The notes below the pieces were generated by a model. That model saw only the letters and a list, made by a program, of their open reading frames with translations. It was not told where the DNA came from and did no database searches. Below, piece by piece: positions 35,802 to 45,526 of a stretch of 64,000 nucleotides of DNA. A program made the position numbers and the translations under genes. The DNA is from an uncultured Oscillospiraceae bacterium. Lineage in GTDB: Bacteria > Bacillota > Clostridia > Oscillospirales > Ruminococcaceae. Position 1 is the stretch's first letter; every line of letters begins with the position of its first letter. The stretch lies in assembly GCA_900542145.1 (NCBI GenBank), contig UQMF01000003.1:1-64000 (forward strand). The letters are read 5' to 3'.

Positions 35802-35830
35802 TTGACAACCTATTCAAATAATGATATACT
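35802..35830 (+). promoter_or_regulatory. promoter of MacB-type ABC operon
   Basis: TTGACA (35802-35807), 17-base spacer, TATACT (35825-35830). Leader of about 90 bases. Confidence 0.8.
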
Positions 35831-35927
35831 CTAATTGAAAATCCTGAAATTTTTTTAAGGGAAAATGCAACTATTTGGCTTTGATACCTGTTTTATTTTA
35901 TAGAAAGACAATGAAAGGGGTGACAGC

Positions 35928-36653
35928 ATGGAAGAAACAAAGCCCAGAAAGCCAAGAGCCATGATACATGTCAAGGATCTGCGCAAGGAATACAAGCTTG
36001 ACGGCGGCGAATCCGTCGTGGCGCTGAAAAGGATCAACCTTGACATCATGGAAGGGGAGTTGTGCTGCATTTTCGGTACATCTGGCTCGGGTAAATCCAC
36101 GCTGCTGAATCAGCTCGCCGGATTGGAAAAACCAACGTTCGGCGACGTATACATAAGGGGAGTACCGATAACGCGGCTTTCCGAGAATCAGCTGGCTGCA
36201 TTCAGGCAGCGCCACATCGGATTCGTGTTCCAGTCCTATAATCTGCTGCCGTTCATGACGGCGGTGGAGAACGTTGCTATGCCGCTTATGTTCCGTGGAG
36301 AAAGCAAGAGAAAACGCACCCGCATGGCGGTCGCAATGCTGAAGAAGGTCGGTCTGGGAAATCGGCTGAAGCATTACCCACGGCAGATGTCCGGCGGTCA
36401 GCAGCAGCGAGTCGGAATCGCGAGGGCGTTCGTCGCGAAGCCCGATGTAGTATTTGCGGACGAGCCCACGGGCAACCTCGACTCCAAGACGACTGTCGAG
36501 GTAATGGACATGATAAAGTCCTTTGCAAGGAAGTTCAACCAGACTATAGTCCTGGTTACTCACGACCCGGAGCTTGCAAAGTATGCAGACAGAATCGTTA
36601 CGCTGGTAGATGGAAGAATAGTCAGCGATACCAAAGGAGAAAATCATGAATAA
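35928..36653 (+). CDS. ABC transporter ATP-binding protein (MacB/LolD type)
   Basis: 241 residues. Walker A GTSGSGKST (about 48-56), Q-loop in FVFQSYNLLPFMT, signature MSGGQQQR, Walker B VVFADEPTGNLD and H-loop LVTHD are all intact. The order fits the mechanotransmission type VII ABC subfamily. AAAGGGG precedes the ATG. Its last 8 bases overlap the next gene, and the permease of the same system is third in the operon. Confidence 0.93.
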   Translation: MEETKPRKPRAMIHVKDLRKEYKLDGGESVVALKRINLDIMEGELCCIFGTSGSGKSTLLNQLAGLEKPTFGDVYIRGVPITRLSENQLAAFRQRHIGFVFQSYNLLPFMTAVENVAMPLMFRGESKRKRTRMAVAMLKKVGLGNRLKHYPRQMSGGQQQRVGIARAFVAKPDVVFADEPTGNLDSKTTVEVMDMIKSFARKFNQTIVLVTHDPELAKYADRIVTLVDGRIVSDTKGENHE

Positions 36654-39600
36654 GTATTTAAAGAATGTATGCTCAGTATTTTTGAGTGCCACACTGCTCT
36701 CAGCAGCCGCTCCTGCGGCAGTCCCGTTTGCGGCATTCGCTGCCGGAACTACAGAATCGAACGATCCCGGCCTCACTATGAACCCGGTAGTTGTACAGTA
36801 TATGCCCACGAATACCAAGGGCAAGGAGCTTGGCACCATCAGCGAGAACACCGTGTTCAATCTGAAGATAGTAATAAAGGACCTCAAGATCAAGACCTCC
36901 CAGCTTGCCAACAAGGAGAACGATATCGACTTTATAAAGACGATGGATACCTTCAAGGGCACCGTGAAATCCGTAAAGATCACCTCGACGGGCGACGATC
37001 TGCTGAGGTACGAGGTAGATCTGACTGACTGCAAGTGGCTTGGCGGAAGCACCGCGTTCGGCTTCATGGTCGGATATACCGGCAGCAGCGGATATTCCGA
37101 CGGCTCTGTTACCATCAACGAGTGCAAGGCTTCCAGCGGAAGCGACGATCCCGTAGTTAACGTTTCTGAGCCGATGATAAAGATCACCGGAGTTGAGCCG
37201 GACGCTCCAATCAGGGCAGGCGAAACCGGCGAATTCAGAATCAAGCTGAAGAACCTCGGCAGCACCTCCGCTTATAATATTCTTGCGGAGATCACTCCCT
37301 CCGATGATATCCTCATCATCGATGGCACCGGCACCCAGGATATCGAAAGCCTTGATTTCAAGGACGAGAAGATAATCACCGTAAAGTACAAGGCGCTGGA
37401 CAAGATAACTTCCCTGAAGCAGAATTTCGGCGTATCCCTGAGGTACTACTATGATAACGGCACATCGGAAATGACCGGCTCGGCAAACTCCCAGGTTTCC
37501 GTTGCGGCGGAGGTGTCCACCACTGAAAGAGTATATCCCGTGATCACCACGGATTTCTCCCTGGCTGAAACCGAGATCGAGGGCGGCAGGGAATATTCCG
37601 GCGTAGTTACCGTAAAGAACAGCGGCACCGCCGATATGAAGGGACTTTTCGTAAGCTTCTCCGGCACGGATGACATAATCATCACCGGCGGCACAGGTTC
37701 CCGTTACTTTGAGGACCTGCCGGTGAACTCCACAAAGCAGATCACCGTGAAGTTTCGCACGATGAATGAGATCACCACCCTGCGCCAGGAACTCAAGGTA
37801 TCTCTGAAATACAACTACATGCAGGGAAGCGACGAACAGGAAGGCACCTACGAGCAGTCGTTCATCATGTTCGGCAAGGGTGCAGGATCCGCTCCGCTGC
37901 CTGTGATCACCTCCAAGCCTCTTGAGAACCCTCTCAAGGCTGGCAAGACATACCGTAAGGCGTTCTATGTTACCAACAAGGGCACAGAGGACATGAAGAA
38001 CGTTACCATCAAGGTGAAGGGCAGCGAGGGGCTCACCATCATCAGCGGAAGCGAGCAGTTCTTCGTTGACAGCATAAAGGCTGGCAAGCAGAAGCGTGTG
38101 CTTGTATATTTCAACACGAATGCTGACCTTACGGCGGTGAACCAGACTCTTGATATCGACATTGAGTACTACTATGAGAAGGCAGGCGTGCTGACCGCTG
38201 AAACCAAGAGCGGCACAGTTACAATGAATTCCGCCATCTCCACCGCGCCGGTGCTCAGAATTTCCGGCGACAATCTCGGCGCTGCACTGTTACCGGATAA
38301 CGAGTACGAGTACAACGTGTATGTGAAGAACTACGGCGATATTACCGTAAGAGATGTGTTCGTTGACCTGACTGCTACCGACGGAATGTACTTCCTTGAC
38401 GGCACCGAGTCCGCGCACATTGAGATAATCCGCCCGGGCGACAGTGCGACTATCCCCGTGAAGTTCAGGACACTTGAAAACATATCTTCCATCAAGCAGG
38501 GAATCACCGCTGAGATGAAGTATTCCTACGGCAGGAACGCTTCCATCGTCCAGAAAGATGGCACCTCCTCCCTGACGCTCATAGCAGCTGCAAACAAGGA
38601 TCCCGATGGCAAGGACAATTCGGCAGCCCCGAATATAATCATCGGCAAGTACGACATCGGCGCAGACCAGATAGCTGCCGGAGATATATTCAACCTCAGC
38701 CTTGATTTCTACAACACCAACGCTTCCACCGCAATTGAAAACCTTATAATGACCGTGAATGCGAGCGGCGACCTTTCCATCTACGGCGGAAGCAACTCCT
38801 TCTATTATCCGTCCATGGCTGCAGGCGGCTCTGCGAGTGAATCCGTGCAGCTGAGAGCGCTTCCTACTGCGGCTACGGGAACTTCCTCCGTGTCCGTATC
38901 CTTCAAGTATGATTACATGGTGGGCGACACCAGAAACACAATGACCTCCGAGCAGTCAATCTATGTTCCGCTGTATCAGCCGGACAAGATGACTTTCTCC
39001 GTAAGCAAGCCTACATATGATATTTATACCGGAAACGAGGTTTACCTCACCCTCAGCTACATGAACAAGGGAAGATCTGACGCCGCTAACGTTAAGGTTG
39101 AGCTGACCAGCGGAGCTTCGTCTACCGATGATGGAGTGGTCGATGGCAGCACTGCGGGTTCTGGTGAGATATCCGATGTCGCCACAAACGAAGCCGCTCA
39201 GAATGGCGCATCAGAAATAATGTCAGGGCTTTCTTCTATGGAGTATTCACCTATGAGCGCGGTTGTAATGAATGCCGGTGCGGCAATCTCTGACGGTATT
39301 ATGTACGATGACGGCGCAATGGGTGGCGCAGGATACATCGACGATGGTTACACCGATGGCGGTTATGACATTGGCGGAGATACCTCCTATGACGACCCGG
39401 GATTCACAGCGCTGTCCACCGAGAAGGTAATAGGCAATATTGCCGCCGGCGGCAACGGTACGGCTGATTTTGTTGTCACCCCGACAAGATCCGGCGAGGT
39501 GACCGTAATATTCAAGATCACTTACGAGGACTCCAACATGAACGAGATCGTCAAGGAGATCCCCGTAACGCTCAATGTTCAGGAACAGCAGTGGGTCGAG

Positions 39601-39852
39601 CCGGATTATCCCATGACCTACGACGTACCCGACGAGGGCGGTGAGGGATTCCCCTGGTGGGCATGGCTGATAATTGGCGGCGGTGTTGCAGTAATCGTGG
39701 TTGTGATCATCGTTATTGTAAAGGTACGCAAGAAGAAAAACGGCGGCAAGAAGAAGTACACAGCAGATGACATCGACTGGGAGGACGACTTCGACGACAA
39801 CAGCACGGATAACAGCAGTACGGACAGCATCGACAAGACAACAAAGGTTTAA
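36646..39852 (+). CDS. large exported repeat protein with C-terminal membrane anchor
   Basis: 1068 residues. Signal peptide at 1-33 ends AFA. Residues about 175-830 carry about five to six beta-sandwich repeats of some 110-130 residues resembling CARDB / COG1361 domains, each with a strand like VKNxGTxDMKxVxVxxSGTDDIxIxxGT and ending in KYxYxxG. An acidic Gly/Asp-rich insert (about 830-925) is followed by a final beta domain, then a membrane helix (about 1002-1025, WWAWLIIGGGVAVIVVVIIV), a basic stop-transfer and an acidic Asp/Ser tail in the cytosol. The gene lies between the ATPase and the FtsX-like permease, so it may be the extracellular part moved or engaged by that ABC system. Partner unknown. 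Confidence 0.8.
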   Translation: MNKYLKNVCSVFLSATLLSAAAPAAVPFAAFAAGTTESNDPGLTMNPVVVQYMPTNTKGKELGTISENTVFNLKIVIKDLKIKTSQLANKENDIDFIKTMDTFKGTVKSVKITSTGDDLLRYEVDLTDCKWLGGSTAFGFMVGYTGSSGYSDGSVTINECKASSGSDDPVVNVSEPMIKITGVEPDAPIRAGETGEFRIKLKNLGSTSAYNILAEITPSDDILIIDGTGTQDIESLDFKDEKIITVKYKALDKITSLKQNFGVSLRYYYDNGTSEMTGSANSQVSVAAEVSTTERVYPVITTDFSLAETEIEGGREYSGVVTVKNSGTADMKGLFVSFSGTDDIIITGGTGSRYFEDLPVNSTKQITVKFRTMNEITTLRQELKVSLKYNYMQGSDEQEGTYEQSFIMFGKGAGSAPLPVITSKPLENPLKAGKTYRKAFYVTNKGTEDMKNVTIKVKGSEGLTIISGSEQFFVDSIKAGKQKRVLVYFNTNADLTAVNQTLDIDIEYYYEKAGVLTAETKSGTVTMNSAISTAPVLRISGDNLGAALLPDNEYEYNVYVKNYGDITVRDVFVDLTATDGMYFLDGTESAHIEIIRPGDSATIPVKFRTLENISSIKQGITAEMKYSYGRNASIVQKDGTSSLTLIAAANKDPDGKDNSAAPNIIIGKYDIGADQIAAGDIFNLSLDFYNTNASTAIENLIMTVNASGDLSIYGGSNSFYYPSMAAGGSASESVQLRALPTAATGTSSVSVSFKYDYMVGDTRNTMTSEQSIYVPLYQPDKMTFSVSKPTYDIYTGNEVYLTLSYMNKGRSDAANVKVELTSGASSTDDGVVDGSTAGSGEISDVATNEAAQNGASEIMSGLSSMEYSPMSAVVMNAGAAISDGIMYDDGAMGGAGYIDDGYTDGGYDIGGDTSYDDPGFTALSTEKVIGNIAAGGNGTADFVVTPTRSGEVTVIFKITYEDSNMNEIVKEIPVTLNVQEQQWVEPDYPMTYDVPDEGGEGFPWWAWLIIGGGVAVIVVVIIVIVKVRKKKNGGKKKYTADDIDWEDDFDDNSTDNSSTDSIDKTTKV

Positions 39853-39864
39853 TGGTGATGAGCC

Positions 39865-41256
39865 GTGAAATTAATTGACATGATAAAAATGACGCTGCAA
39901 AACCTCACGCGCCGCAAGTCACGGACGATACTTACCGTGCTCGGCGTCGTGGTGGGCTGCTGCGCCATCGTGACCATGATGTCCATCGGCTTCGGCGTGC
40001 AGAATTCTCAGCAGATAATGCTGGAGGGAATGGGCGACCTCACGCTGATCCAGGTGTATTCCGGAGGGCGTAAGGACACCAAGCTGGACGACGACGCGAT
40101 ACGGAAATTCCAGAATATTGCGAATGTTGACGTAGCAGTTGGAAAGACCCAACTGAACAACGTGAATATGACGGTTTATGCCGGGGATAACGACCGCTAC
40201 CAAATGCAGTGGGTGAACGTTGTCGGAATCAATAAGGACGCCATGGAGAAGTTCGGATTCCAGCTGCTGGAGGGCTCCTACCCCAAGCAGCCGTTCGAGG
40301 TGCTTGCCGGACAGTACGCGGCGTACAATCTTATGGATACCCTCAGACCGGACGGGAGCAATACCATCAGCCGGTGGGATTATATGTATTCCTACGATCC
40401 CAACACCGGCGAAATGACGGAGAACGATCCGTCATCGCTTCCGGATCCTTACATGCAGCTGAACGGGCAGACGCTCAAGCTGGAGCTTTTTTCGTATGAT
40501 AATTACGATAGCAAGAAGTACCAGGAAGTCAAGGTTACAGGTATAGTCAAGGAGGACTACAACAAGGATTACTCCACTAGCGAGGGACTTATCTTCTTTA
40601 CGACTGACCTTGAAGCAATTCAGAAGATGTTCTATCCGACCTCCAGCCAGAAGACGGAGTACAGCGAGATCTACGTCAAGGCAAAGGACATCTCCCAGGT
40701 GGCGGATATCGAGAGCGACATCAAGCAGATGGGCTATTCCACCTATTCAATGGAGAGCGTCCGCAAGCCTCTTGAGGAGGAGGCACGCAAGCAGCAGATG
40801 ATGCTTGGCGGACTTGGCGCGGTATCCCTTTTCGTTGCTGCGCTAGGCATATGCAATACCATGATAATGTCCATCTCCGAGCGCACCCGTGAGATTGGCG
40901 TCATGAAGGCGCTGGGCTGCTACCTAGGTAATATCCGTACCGTGTTCCTTATGGAAGCCGGATTCATCGGACTTATCGGCGGAATTATCGGCAGCTTCCT
41001 CAGCTTCTTTATATCGGTGGGAATGAACCTGTTCACGACCGAAGCCGCAAAATCCATTGAGATCACGGATATCGGCGCGCTGTGGAACAGGATAGTCACG
41101 GCTATGGATACGGCGAACAGTCCGATGTCCATTGTGCCGATATGGCTCTACGGATTCGCGATACTTTTCTCGATAGTCATAGGTCTTGGCTCGGGATTCT
41201 ACCCGGCTAACAAGGCAGTGCATATTTCCGCAATGGAAGCTATAAAGCGTGAATAA
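39865..41256 (+). CDS. MacB/FtsX-like ABC permease
   Basis: 463 residues. One N-terminal membrane helix (about 20-40, RKSRTILTVLGVVVGCCAIV), a large extracellular MacB_PCD-like domain (about 45-310), and three C-terminal helices (about 315-340, 360-385, 425-450) with ISERTREIGVMKALG between, the FtsX signature. GTG start at 39865 preceded by a weak GGTGATG; ATG 39880 is possible. Completes the ABC system with the two upstream genes; exports nothing recognisable and may transmit force across the membrane as MacB-like proteins do. Confidence 0.88.
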   Translation: MKLIDMIKMTLQNLTRRKSRTILTVLGVVVGCCAIVTMMSIGFGVQNSQQIMLEGMGDLTLIQVYSGGRKDTKLDDDAIRKFQNIANVDVAVGKTQLNNVNMTVYAGDNDRYQMQWVNVVGINKDAMEKFGFQLLEGSYPKQPFEVLAGQYAAYNLMDTLRPDGSNTISRWDYMYSYDPNTGEMTENDPSSLPDPYMQLNGQTLKLELFSYDNYDSKKYQEVKVTGIVKEDYNKDYSTSEGLIFFTTDLEAIQKMFYPTSSQKTEYSEIYVKAKDISQVADIESDIKQMGYSTYSMESVRKPLEEEARKQQMMLGGLGAVSLFVAALGICNTMIMSISERTREIGVMKALGCYLGNIRTVFLMEAGFIGLIGGIIGSFLSFFISVGMNLFTTEAAKSIEITDIGALWNRIVTAMDTANSPMSIVPIWLYGFAILFSIVIGLGSGFYPANKAVHISAMEAIKRE

Positions 41257-41265
41257 AATAACAAA

Positions 41266-41298
41266 GGCAGCCAGTGTCAAAACTGGCTGCTTTTTGTG
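41266..41298 (+). terminator. terminator after ABC operon
   Basis: GCAGCCAGT / ACTGGCTGC stem with TTTTTGTG tail. Confidence 0.88.
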
Positions 41299-41381
41299 TA
41301 ATATGTACCAAAGAATTTCGAGAAATTTGTGTGAAACAAGCAACTATGCATAAAAATAATATATGCTATGCTGATTTAGCA

Positions 41382-41411
41382 TTTCACAAAGGGTCGGGAT
41401 AGTGTTATAAT
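41382..41411 (+). promoter_or_regulatory. promoter of alcohol dehydrogenase gene
   Basis: TTTCAC (41382-41387), 18-base spacer, TATAAT (41406-41411) with an extended -10 TG one base upstream. Leader about 80 bases. Confidence 0.6.
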
Positions 41412-41492
41412 AATATCAATAAAAACCGAGGAAAAATCATAGGGTTTTCTGTAGGTTTTTCACAATATTTTCACATATGGAGGTACATAACA

Positions 41493-42710
41493 ATGGCTAG
41501 ATTTACTTTACCGAGAGATGTCTATCATGGAAAGGGTTCTCTTGAGAATCTGAAGGCGCTCAAGGGCAAAAAGGCAGTTATCGTAGTCGGCGGTGGCTCT
41601 ATGAAGCGTTTCGGATTCCTCGACAGAGCCGAGGGATACCTGAAGGAAGCCGGATTTGAAGTAATGATCATTGACGGCGTTGAGCCTGATCCTTCTGTTA
41701 CTACCGTTATGAACGGCGCTAAGAAGATGCTTGAGTTCAATCCGGACTGGATCGTGGCTATGGGCGGCGGTTCTCCTATCGACGCTGCGAAGGCTATGTG
41801 GATCAAGTACGAGTATCCGGAATGTACCTTTGAGGATATGTGCAAGGTATTCGGCATTCCCGAGCTGAGAAAGAAAGCACACTTCTGCGCTATTCCTTCC
41901 ACCTCCGGTACCGCTACCGAGGTCACCGCGTTCTCCATCATCACTGATTACGACAACGGTATCAAATACCCGATCGCTGACTTCGAGATCACTCCTGATG
42001 TTGCAATCGTTGATTCCGACCTGGCTGAAACTATGCCGCAGAAGCTGGTTGCACACACAGGTATGGACGCTATGACTCACGCTATTGAGGCTTATGTATC
42101 CACCGCAAACTGCGACTACACCGACGCGCTTGCTATCCATGCGATCGAGATGATCCAGGCTAACCTGGTCAAGTCCTACAACGGTGACATGGCTGCGCGC
42201 GCTAAGATGCACAACGCACAGTGCCTGGCTGGTATGGCGTTCTCCAACGCTCTGCTGGGTATCGTTCACTCCATGGCTCACAAGACCGGCGCGATCTTCC
42301 AGGATTACGGCGCTCATATTATCCACGGCGCAGCAAACGCAATGTACCTGCCCAAGGTAATCAAGTTCAATGCCAAGGATCCGACTGCTAAGGCTCGCTA
42401 CGGCGTTATCGCTGACTACATGCACCTGGGCGGCTCCAGCGACGACGAGAAGGTTGATCTGCTGATCAAGTACCTCCGCGGCATGAACGACGAGCTGAAG
42501 ATCCCGCACTGCATCAAGAACTACGGCGCAGACAGCTATCCCACTGAGCAGGGCTTCGTTCCCGAGAACGTGTTCCTGGAAAGACTGCATGACATCGCTG
42601 TCAACGCTATCGCAGACGCATGTACTGGTTCCAATCCTCGTCAGCCCTCTCCCGAGGAGATGGAGAAGCTGCTTAAGTGCTGCTACTACGACACTGACGT
42701 TGATTTCTGA
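41493..42710 (+). CDS. iron-containing alcohol dehydrogenase (butanol dehydrogenase-like)
   Basis: 405 residues. NAD(P)-binding GGGSMKRFGF and MGGGSPIDAAKAM; iron ligands in IVDSDL...GMDAMTHAIEAY and later HSMAHKTGAIF...HGAANAM (two His). PSTSGTATEVTAFSII is another family block. Reduces aldehydes to alcohols at the end of fermentation; the closest named group is butanol/ethanol dehydrogenases such as BdhA. GGAGG precedes the ATG, and codon use is strongly biased, so expression is probably high. Single gene with strong terminator. Confidence 0.93.
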   Translation: MARFTLPRDVYHGKGSLENLKALKGKKAVIVVGGGSMKRFGFLDRAEGYLKEAGFEVMIIDGVEPDPSVTTVMNGAKKMLEFNPDWIVAMGGGSPIDAAKAMWIKYEYPECTFEDMCKVFGIPELRKKAHFCAIPSTSGTATEVTAFSIITDYDNGIKYPIADFEITPDVAIVDSDLAETMPQKLVAHTGMDAMTHAIEAYVSTANCDYTDALAIHAIEMIQANLVKSYNGDMAARAKMHNAQCLAGMAFSNALLGIVHSMAHKTGAIFQDYGAHIIHGAANAMYLPKVIKFNAKDPTAKARYGVIADYMHLGGSSDDEKVDLLIKYLRGMNDELKIPHCIKNYGADSYPTEQGFVPENVFLERLHDIAVNAIADACTGSNPRQPSPEEMEKLLKCCYYDTDVDF

Positions 42711-42725
42711 TCAACTGAATAAACT

Positions 42726-42755
42726 TGCCCCCACCGATCGGTGGGGGCATTTGTG
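42726..42755 (+). terminator. terminator after alcohol dehydrogenase
   Basis: TGCCCCCACC / GGTGGGGGCA perfect stem with TTTGTG tail. Confidence 0.9.
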
Positions 42756-42760
42756 TATGG

Positions 42761-42796
42761 AAAATCCCACCGGAATCCGATGGGATTTTCTTATTG
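42761..42796. terminator. terminator of GH5 gene
   Basis: AAAATCCCA / TGGGATTTT stem with A-run and T-run on either side, just past the GH5 stop codon; acts on the minus strand and probably both. Confidence 0.8.
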
Positions 42797-44509
42797 TCAG
42801 TGGTTCCTGAACCATTTGCGTATCCACGCGCCGCCCTCTGAGTAGTCGCTGTCGCTCCAGTTTCCGTCCGCCTTTGCGGATTCCCTGAAACACGACGAGG
42901 ATTCGTTCTTGTTCGCGAGATTCCAGTTGCAGTAGCTGATTCCGTACTTGTCCAGAAGCTTCAGCCACTTTTCAGTCTGACCGAAGTCGTTTCCGCCGTT
43001 GCCGGAGGCATCGCAGCAGCCGAATTCCGACACGAATATCGGGAGTCCGCCGGCAACGCATTTTTCAGTGCGCTCCCTGAGCCAGTCGGTGTGAGTGGCG
43101 GCGTAGAAGTGCAGTGCGTACATAACATTGTCGAAGTCCAGCGGATCCGCCAGAGCCTGGTCGATATCCTGACTCCAGGTGGGGGTTCCGACGATTATCA
43201 CGGCGTCCTTGTCGTTCTTCCGGATAACGGGAATCACCTTTTCCGCATATGGCTTGATAACTCCGCCCCAGGTGGCGTTTCCGTTCGGCTCGTTGACTAT
43301 CTCGTAAATTATGTTGGGGTAGTCCGCGTATTTCTTTGATATGTCGTTAAAGAAACTTATCGCTTCGTCCGTGTATGCCGTGGGGTCTCCGGGATTGAGC
43401 ACATGCCAGTCGATAATGACGTACATTCCGAGTTTTATACATATGTCAACGCCTTTCTCAAGCAGCTGACGGCTTCCGTCCTTGTTCTTCATATAGCACT
43501 GACCGTTGCCCCATTCATCGACGTACATCGCCAGGCGCACCACGTTGGTGTTCCAGTCATCGCGCAGGGTCCTGAAGGAATTCTCGTTGATGAAATCCGG
43601 AAACCAGGTTATGCCGTGTGTGCTCATTCCGCGCAGCTGATAGCCGTTGCCGTTCTTGTCCACCAGCTGAGTTCCCTTGACGGAGAGCTGCCCGTGCGTT
43701 GCGACCGGAGTGCTTCCCTTTGGATCCTCCGGCGCCGGAGGTAAAGTGACCACGCTCGCTGCCGTGGTCGATTCCGGAGTACTGTTGTTCCCGGAGCCAG
43801 AGCCTGACCCGGTTCCGGCGCTGCTTCCGTTCACGGTAGCCTTACCGGGCTTGAACTCCGTGGGGGAGCTGTAGTTGAATCCGAATCCGGCTGTGCCGCC
43901 GTTTACTATCTCGCCGTTGTAGCTTTCGTTCTTTACTGTTAGTTTAGTTCCGCTGACGGTGTATTTTCCATTCCAGCCGGAGGTGATCTCAAATCCGCTG
44001 GGAACCGTGATTTCAACGGTCCAGCTGCTCACGGCGCTGCCGGAATCGTTGGTGAGAGTCACCTCGTATCCGCCGCATTTCTTTCCGCCCTCCTCCCAAG
44101 TGGAGCTGAGCTTCCAGTCCAGCGAGAACTTGCTGGCTGTTGTCGGCTTGGAGGTCGCCGTGGTGGCAGCCTTTGTTGTGGCGGAGGTGGTATCCGCCGG
44201 CGTTCCGGAGTTTGCGATGGAGCTTCCGGAGGTGCTTTCCGCAGGGGATTCCTCAGGCTCCTGGGAGTCGGTATTCACCTCCTCAGGCGGTGCGCTCTCC
44301 GTGCTGCCGGAAACAGTTGCCGCGCTGGTGGATTCCGTCTGGGACTGCTCCTCCGCTGTAATTCCGCCGCCGGGAACCACTGCTGTGGAGGAGTCTGCTT
44401 CCACAGTCTGACTTCCCGTCACTGCTTCGGAGTTGCCCTTCCCGGAGCAGCTGCACAGCATAGCGGAGCATAAAATAGCCGCAATGACGTTTCTGATTGA
44501 TTTTCTCAT
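42797..44509 (-). CDS. GH5 endoglucanase lipoprotein with CBM2-like module
   Basis: 570 residues. The signal peptide has a lipobox-like LCSC, so it is probably lipid-anchored. About 25-128 is a long Ser/Thr/Glu/Pro-rich linker. About 130-232 resembles a family 2 cellulose-binding module (SWTVEITVPSGFEITSGWNGKYTVSG). After another Gly/Ser linker, the GH5 domain (about 268-565) shows RLAMYVDEWG, VIIDWHVLNPG, EIVNEPNG (acid/base Glu about 406) and IFVSEFGCCD (nucleophile Glu about 493). It hydrolyses internal beta-1,4-glucan bonds at the cell surface. AAAGGATAT precedes the ATG. No dockerin, so it is anchored independently of any cellulosome. Confidence 0.9.
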   Translation of the reverse strand: MRKSIRNVIAAILCSAMLCSCSGKGNSEAVTGSQTVEADSSTAVVPGGGITAEEQSQTESTSAATVSGSTESAPPEEVNTDSQEPEESPAESTSGSSIANSGTPADTTSATTKAATTATSKPTTASKFSLDWKLSSTWEEGGKKCGGYEVTLTNDSGSAVSSWTVEITVPSGFEITSGWNGKYTVSGTKLTVKNESYNGEIVNGGTAGFGFNYSSPTEFKPGKATVNGSSAGTGSGSGSGNNSTPESTTAASVVTLPPAPEDPKGSTPVATHGQLSVKGTQLVDKNGNGYQLRGMSTHGITWFPDFINENSFRTLRDDWNTNVVRLAMYVDEWGNGQCYMKNKDGSRQLLEKGVDICIKLGMYVIIDWHVLNPGDPTAYTDEAISFFNDISKKYADYPNIIYEIVNEPNGNATWGGVIKPYAEKVIPVIRKNDKDAVIIVGTPTWSQDIDQALADPLDFDNVMYALHFYAATHTDWLRERTEKCVAGGLPIFVSEFGCCDASGNGGNDFGQTEKWLKLLDKYGISYCNWNLANKNESSSCFRESAKADGNWSDSDYSEGGAWIRKWFRNH

Positions 44510-44544
44510 AGCTATATCCTTTCCTGAAAAAATATGCTGCCTTA

Positions 44545-44573
44545 ATTATATCATCATCCAACCGAAAAATCAA
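44545..44573 (-). promoter_or_regulatory. promoter of GH5 gene
   Basis: Minus strand TTGATT (44568-44573), 17-base spacer, TATAAT (44545-44550). Confidence 0.75.
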
Positions 44574-44583
44574 CCATATCTAA

Positions 44584-44617
44584 AAAAAAGCCTGCATCAT
44601 TGTGCAGACTTTTTTTA
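44584..44617. terminator. terminator of LytTR regulator gene
   Basis: On the minus strand AGTCTGCA / TGCAGGCT forms a stem followed by eight Ts, just after the regulator's stop codon. Confidence 0.85.
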
Positions 44618-44623
44618 CTCGGC

Positions 44624-45382
44624 TCATAGGGAATTCATCATTTCGGTTATCCTTCGTTTGATCTCGCTGTACCGCTTGACCGGAACGGGTATCTCGCTTC
44701 CATCGGAGAGGATAACGCAGTAGGGTTTGATAAGTGCAATGTGTTCCACATTCACAACATAACATCTGTGTACGGGTAGAAAGCCGTTTCCGGATTTCGC
44801 AATGAATTCCGTGATATTCATCCTCGCATTGATCGTGTCACCGCTGCAGCGGATTATCGTGTTTCTTCCGTCTGATGTGGCAAAGAGGATACTCTGCGGA
44901 TAGAGGAACCTCGTGCAGTCGTTCCGGTCTGTGATGACGATTCGCGGAGAGCGTCTGTCCGGCGTGATGTTCCTGGCGGCAGGAGGTTCCGGCAGCGCGA
45001 TATCATCGGGTTTGCTTATACCGATGTGTTTGAGCGTAAGTTTGCTGTCCTGGGTGGATTCCCACACGCATACGCAGCTCTGTGATCTGATGGAACGTCC
45101 GTCGTCCAGTTCGTACTGTCCTATAATTGTGCACGCATTTCCGCAGTTCTGGGCAATCATAAAAGTGTGCCGCCGAACTGTGGATTGACTTATATCTTCC
45201 GAGATCTGCGGAAGAAGCGCCAGGATTTTCTCGCGCCCCTGGATCAGAATATGCCTGCCCGGATCAATCAGTGTGATGTCCTCGGCTATGTGTTTCAGCA
45301 GGGGGGAGAAATCGCACTGCCATAAGGATTCTATGATCTTCTGTGTTTTGTTCTGGATCATTATGGCTTCTTTGCTGGTCAT
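44624..45382 (-). CDS. LytTR-family regulator with N-terminal NTF2-like domain
   Basis: 252 residues. About 10-125 resembles a SnoaL/NTF2-like fold (IIESLWQCDFSPLLKHIAEDITLIDPGRHILIQGREKI...). The C-terminal 100 residues are a LytTR DNA-binding domain: FATSDGRNTIIRCSGD, EFIAKSGNGFLPVHRCYVVNVEHI and LSDGSEIPVPVKRYSEIKRRI are diagnostic. There is no receiver domain, so the sensor input is probably the NTF2-like pocket. AGGAAAGG lies upstream of ATG 45382. Its promoter overlaps a palindrome, and the injection-system operon starts divergently 400 bases away, so it is a candidate regulator of that operon (inference). Confidence 0.85.
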   Translation of the reverse strand: MTSKEAIMIQNKTQKIIESLWQCDFSPLLKHIAEDITLIDPGRHILIQGREKILALLPQISEDISQSTVRRHTFMIAQNCGNACTIIGQYELDDGRSIRSQSCVCVWESTQDSKLTLKHIGISKPDDIALPEPPAARNITPDRRSPRIVITDRNDCTRFLYPQSILFATSDGRNTIIRCSGDTINARMNITEFIAKSGNGFLPVHRCYVVNVEHIALIKPYCVILSDGSEIPVPVKRYSEIKRRITEMMNSL

Positions 45383-45403
45383 AAAATATGTACCTTTCCT
45401 GTA

Positions 45404-45424
45404 TATTAATGGTCGCCACTAATA
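45404..45424. repeat. hairpin in LytTR-gene leader
   Basis: TATTAATGG and CCACTAATA pair around a 3-base centre with one mismatch. On the minus-strand transcript it lies just before the ribosome site, so it could affect translation. Confidence 0.45.
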
Positions 45425-45444
45425 TACTTGCCTGAATAAATAAT

Positions 45445-45457
45445 GTGTACAGTACAC
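45445..45457. promoter_or_regulatory. perfect palindrome GTGTACAGTACAC
   Basis: 13-base perfect palindrome in the leader of the LytTR gene, about 80 bases downstream of its promoter. Looks like a protein-binding site. Confidence 0.45.
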
Positions 45458-45526
45458 CGGGTGGTCCGTTAATTCTCCTCGCGTTCGGCGAATTCTGTAC
45501 TACCAGGTTTTTACATTGTGTTTCAT

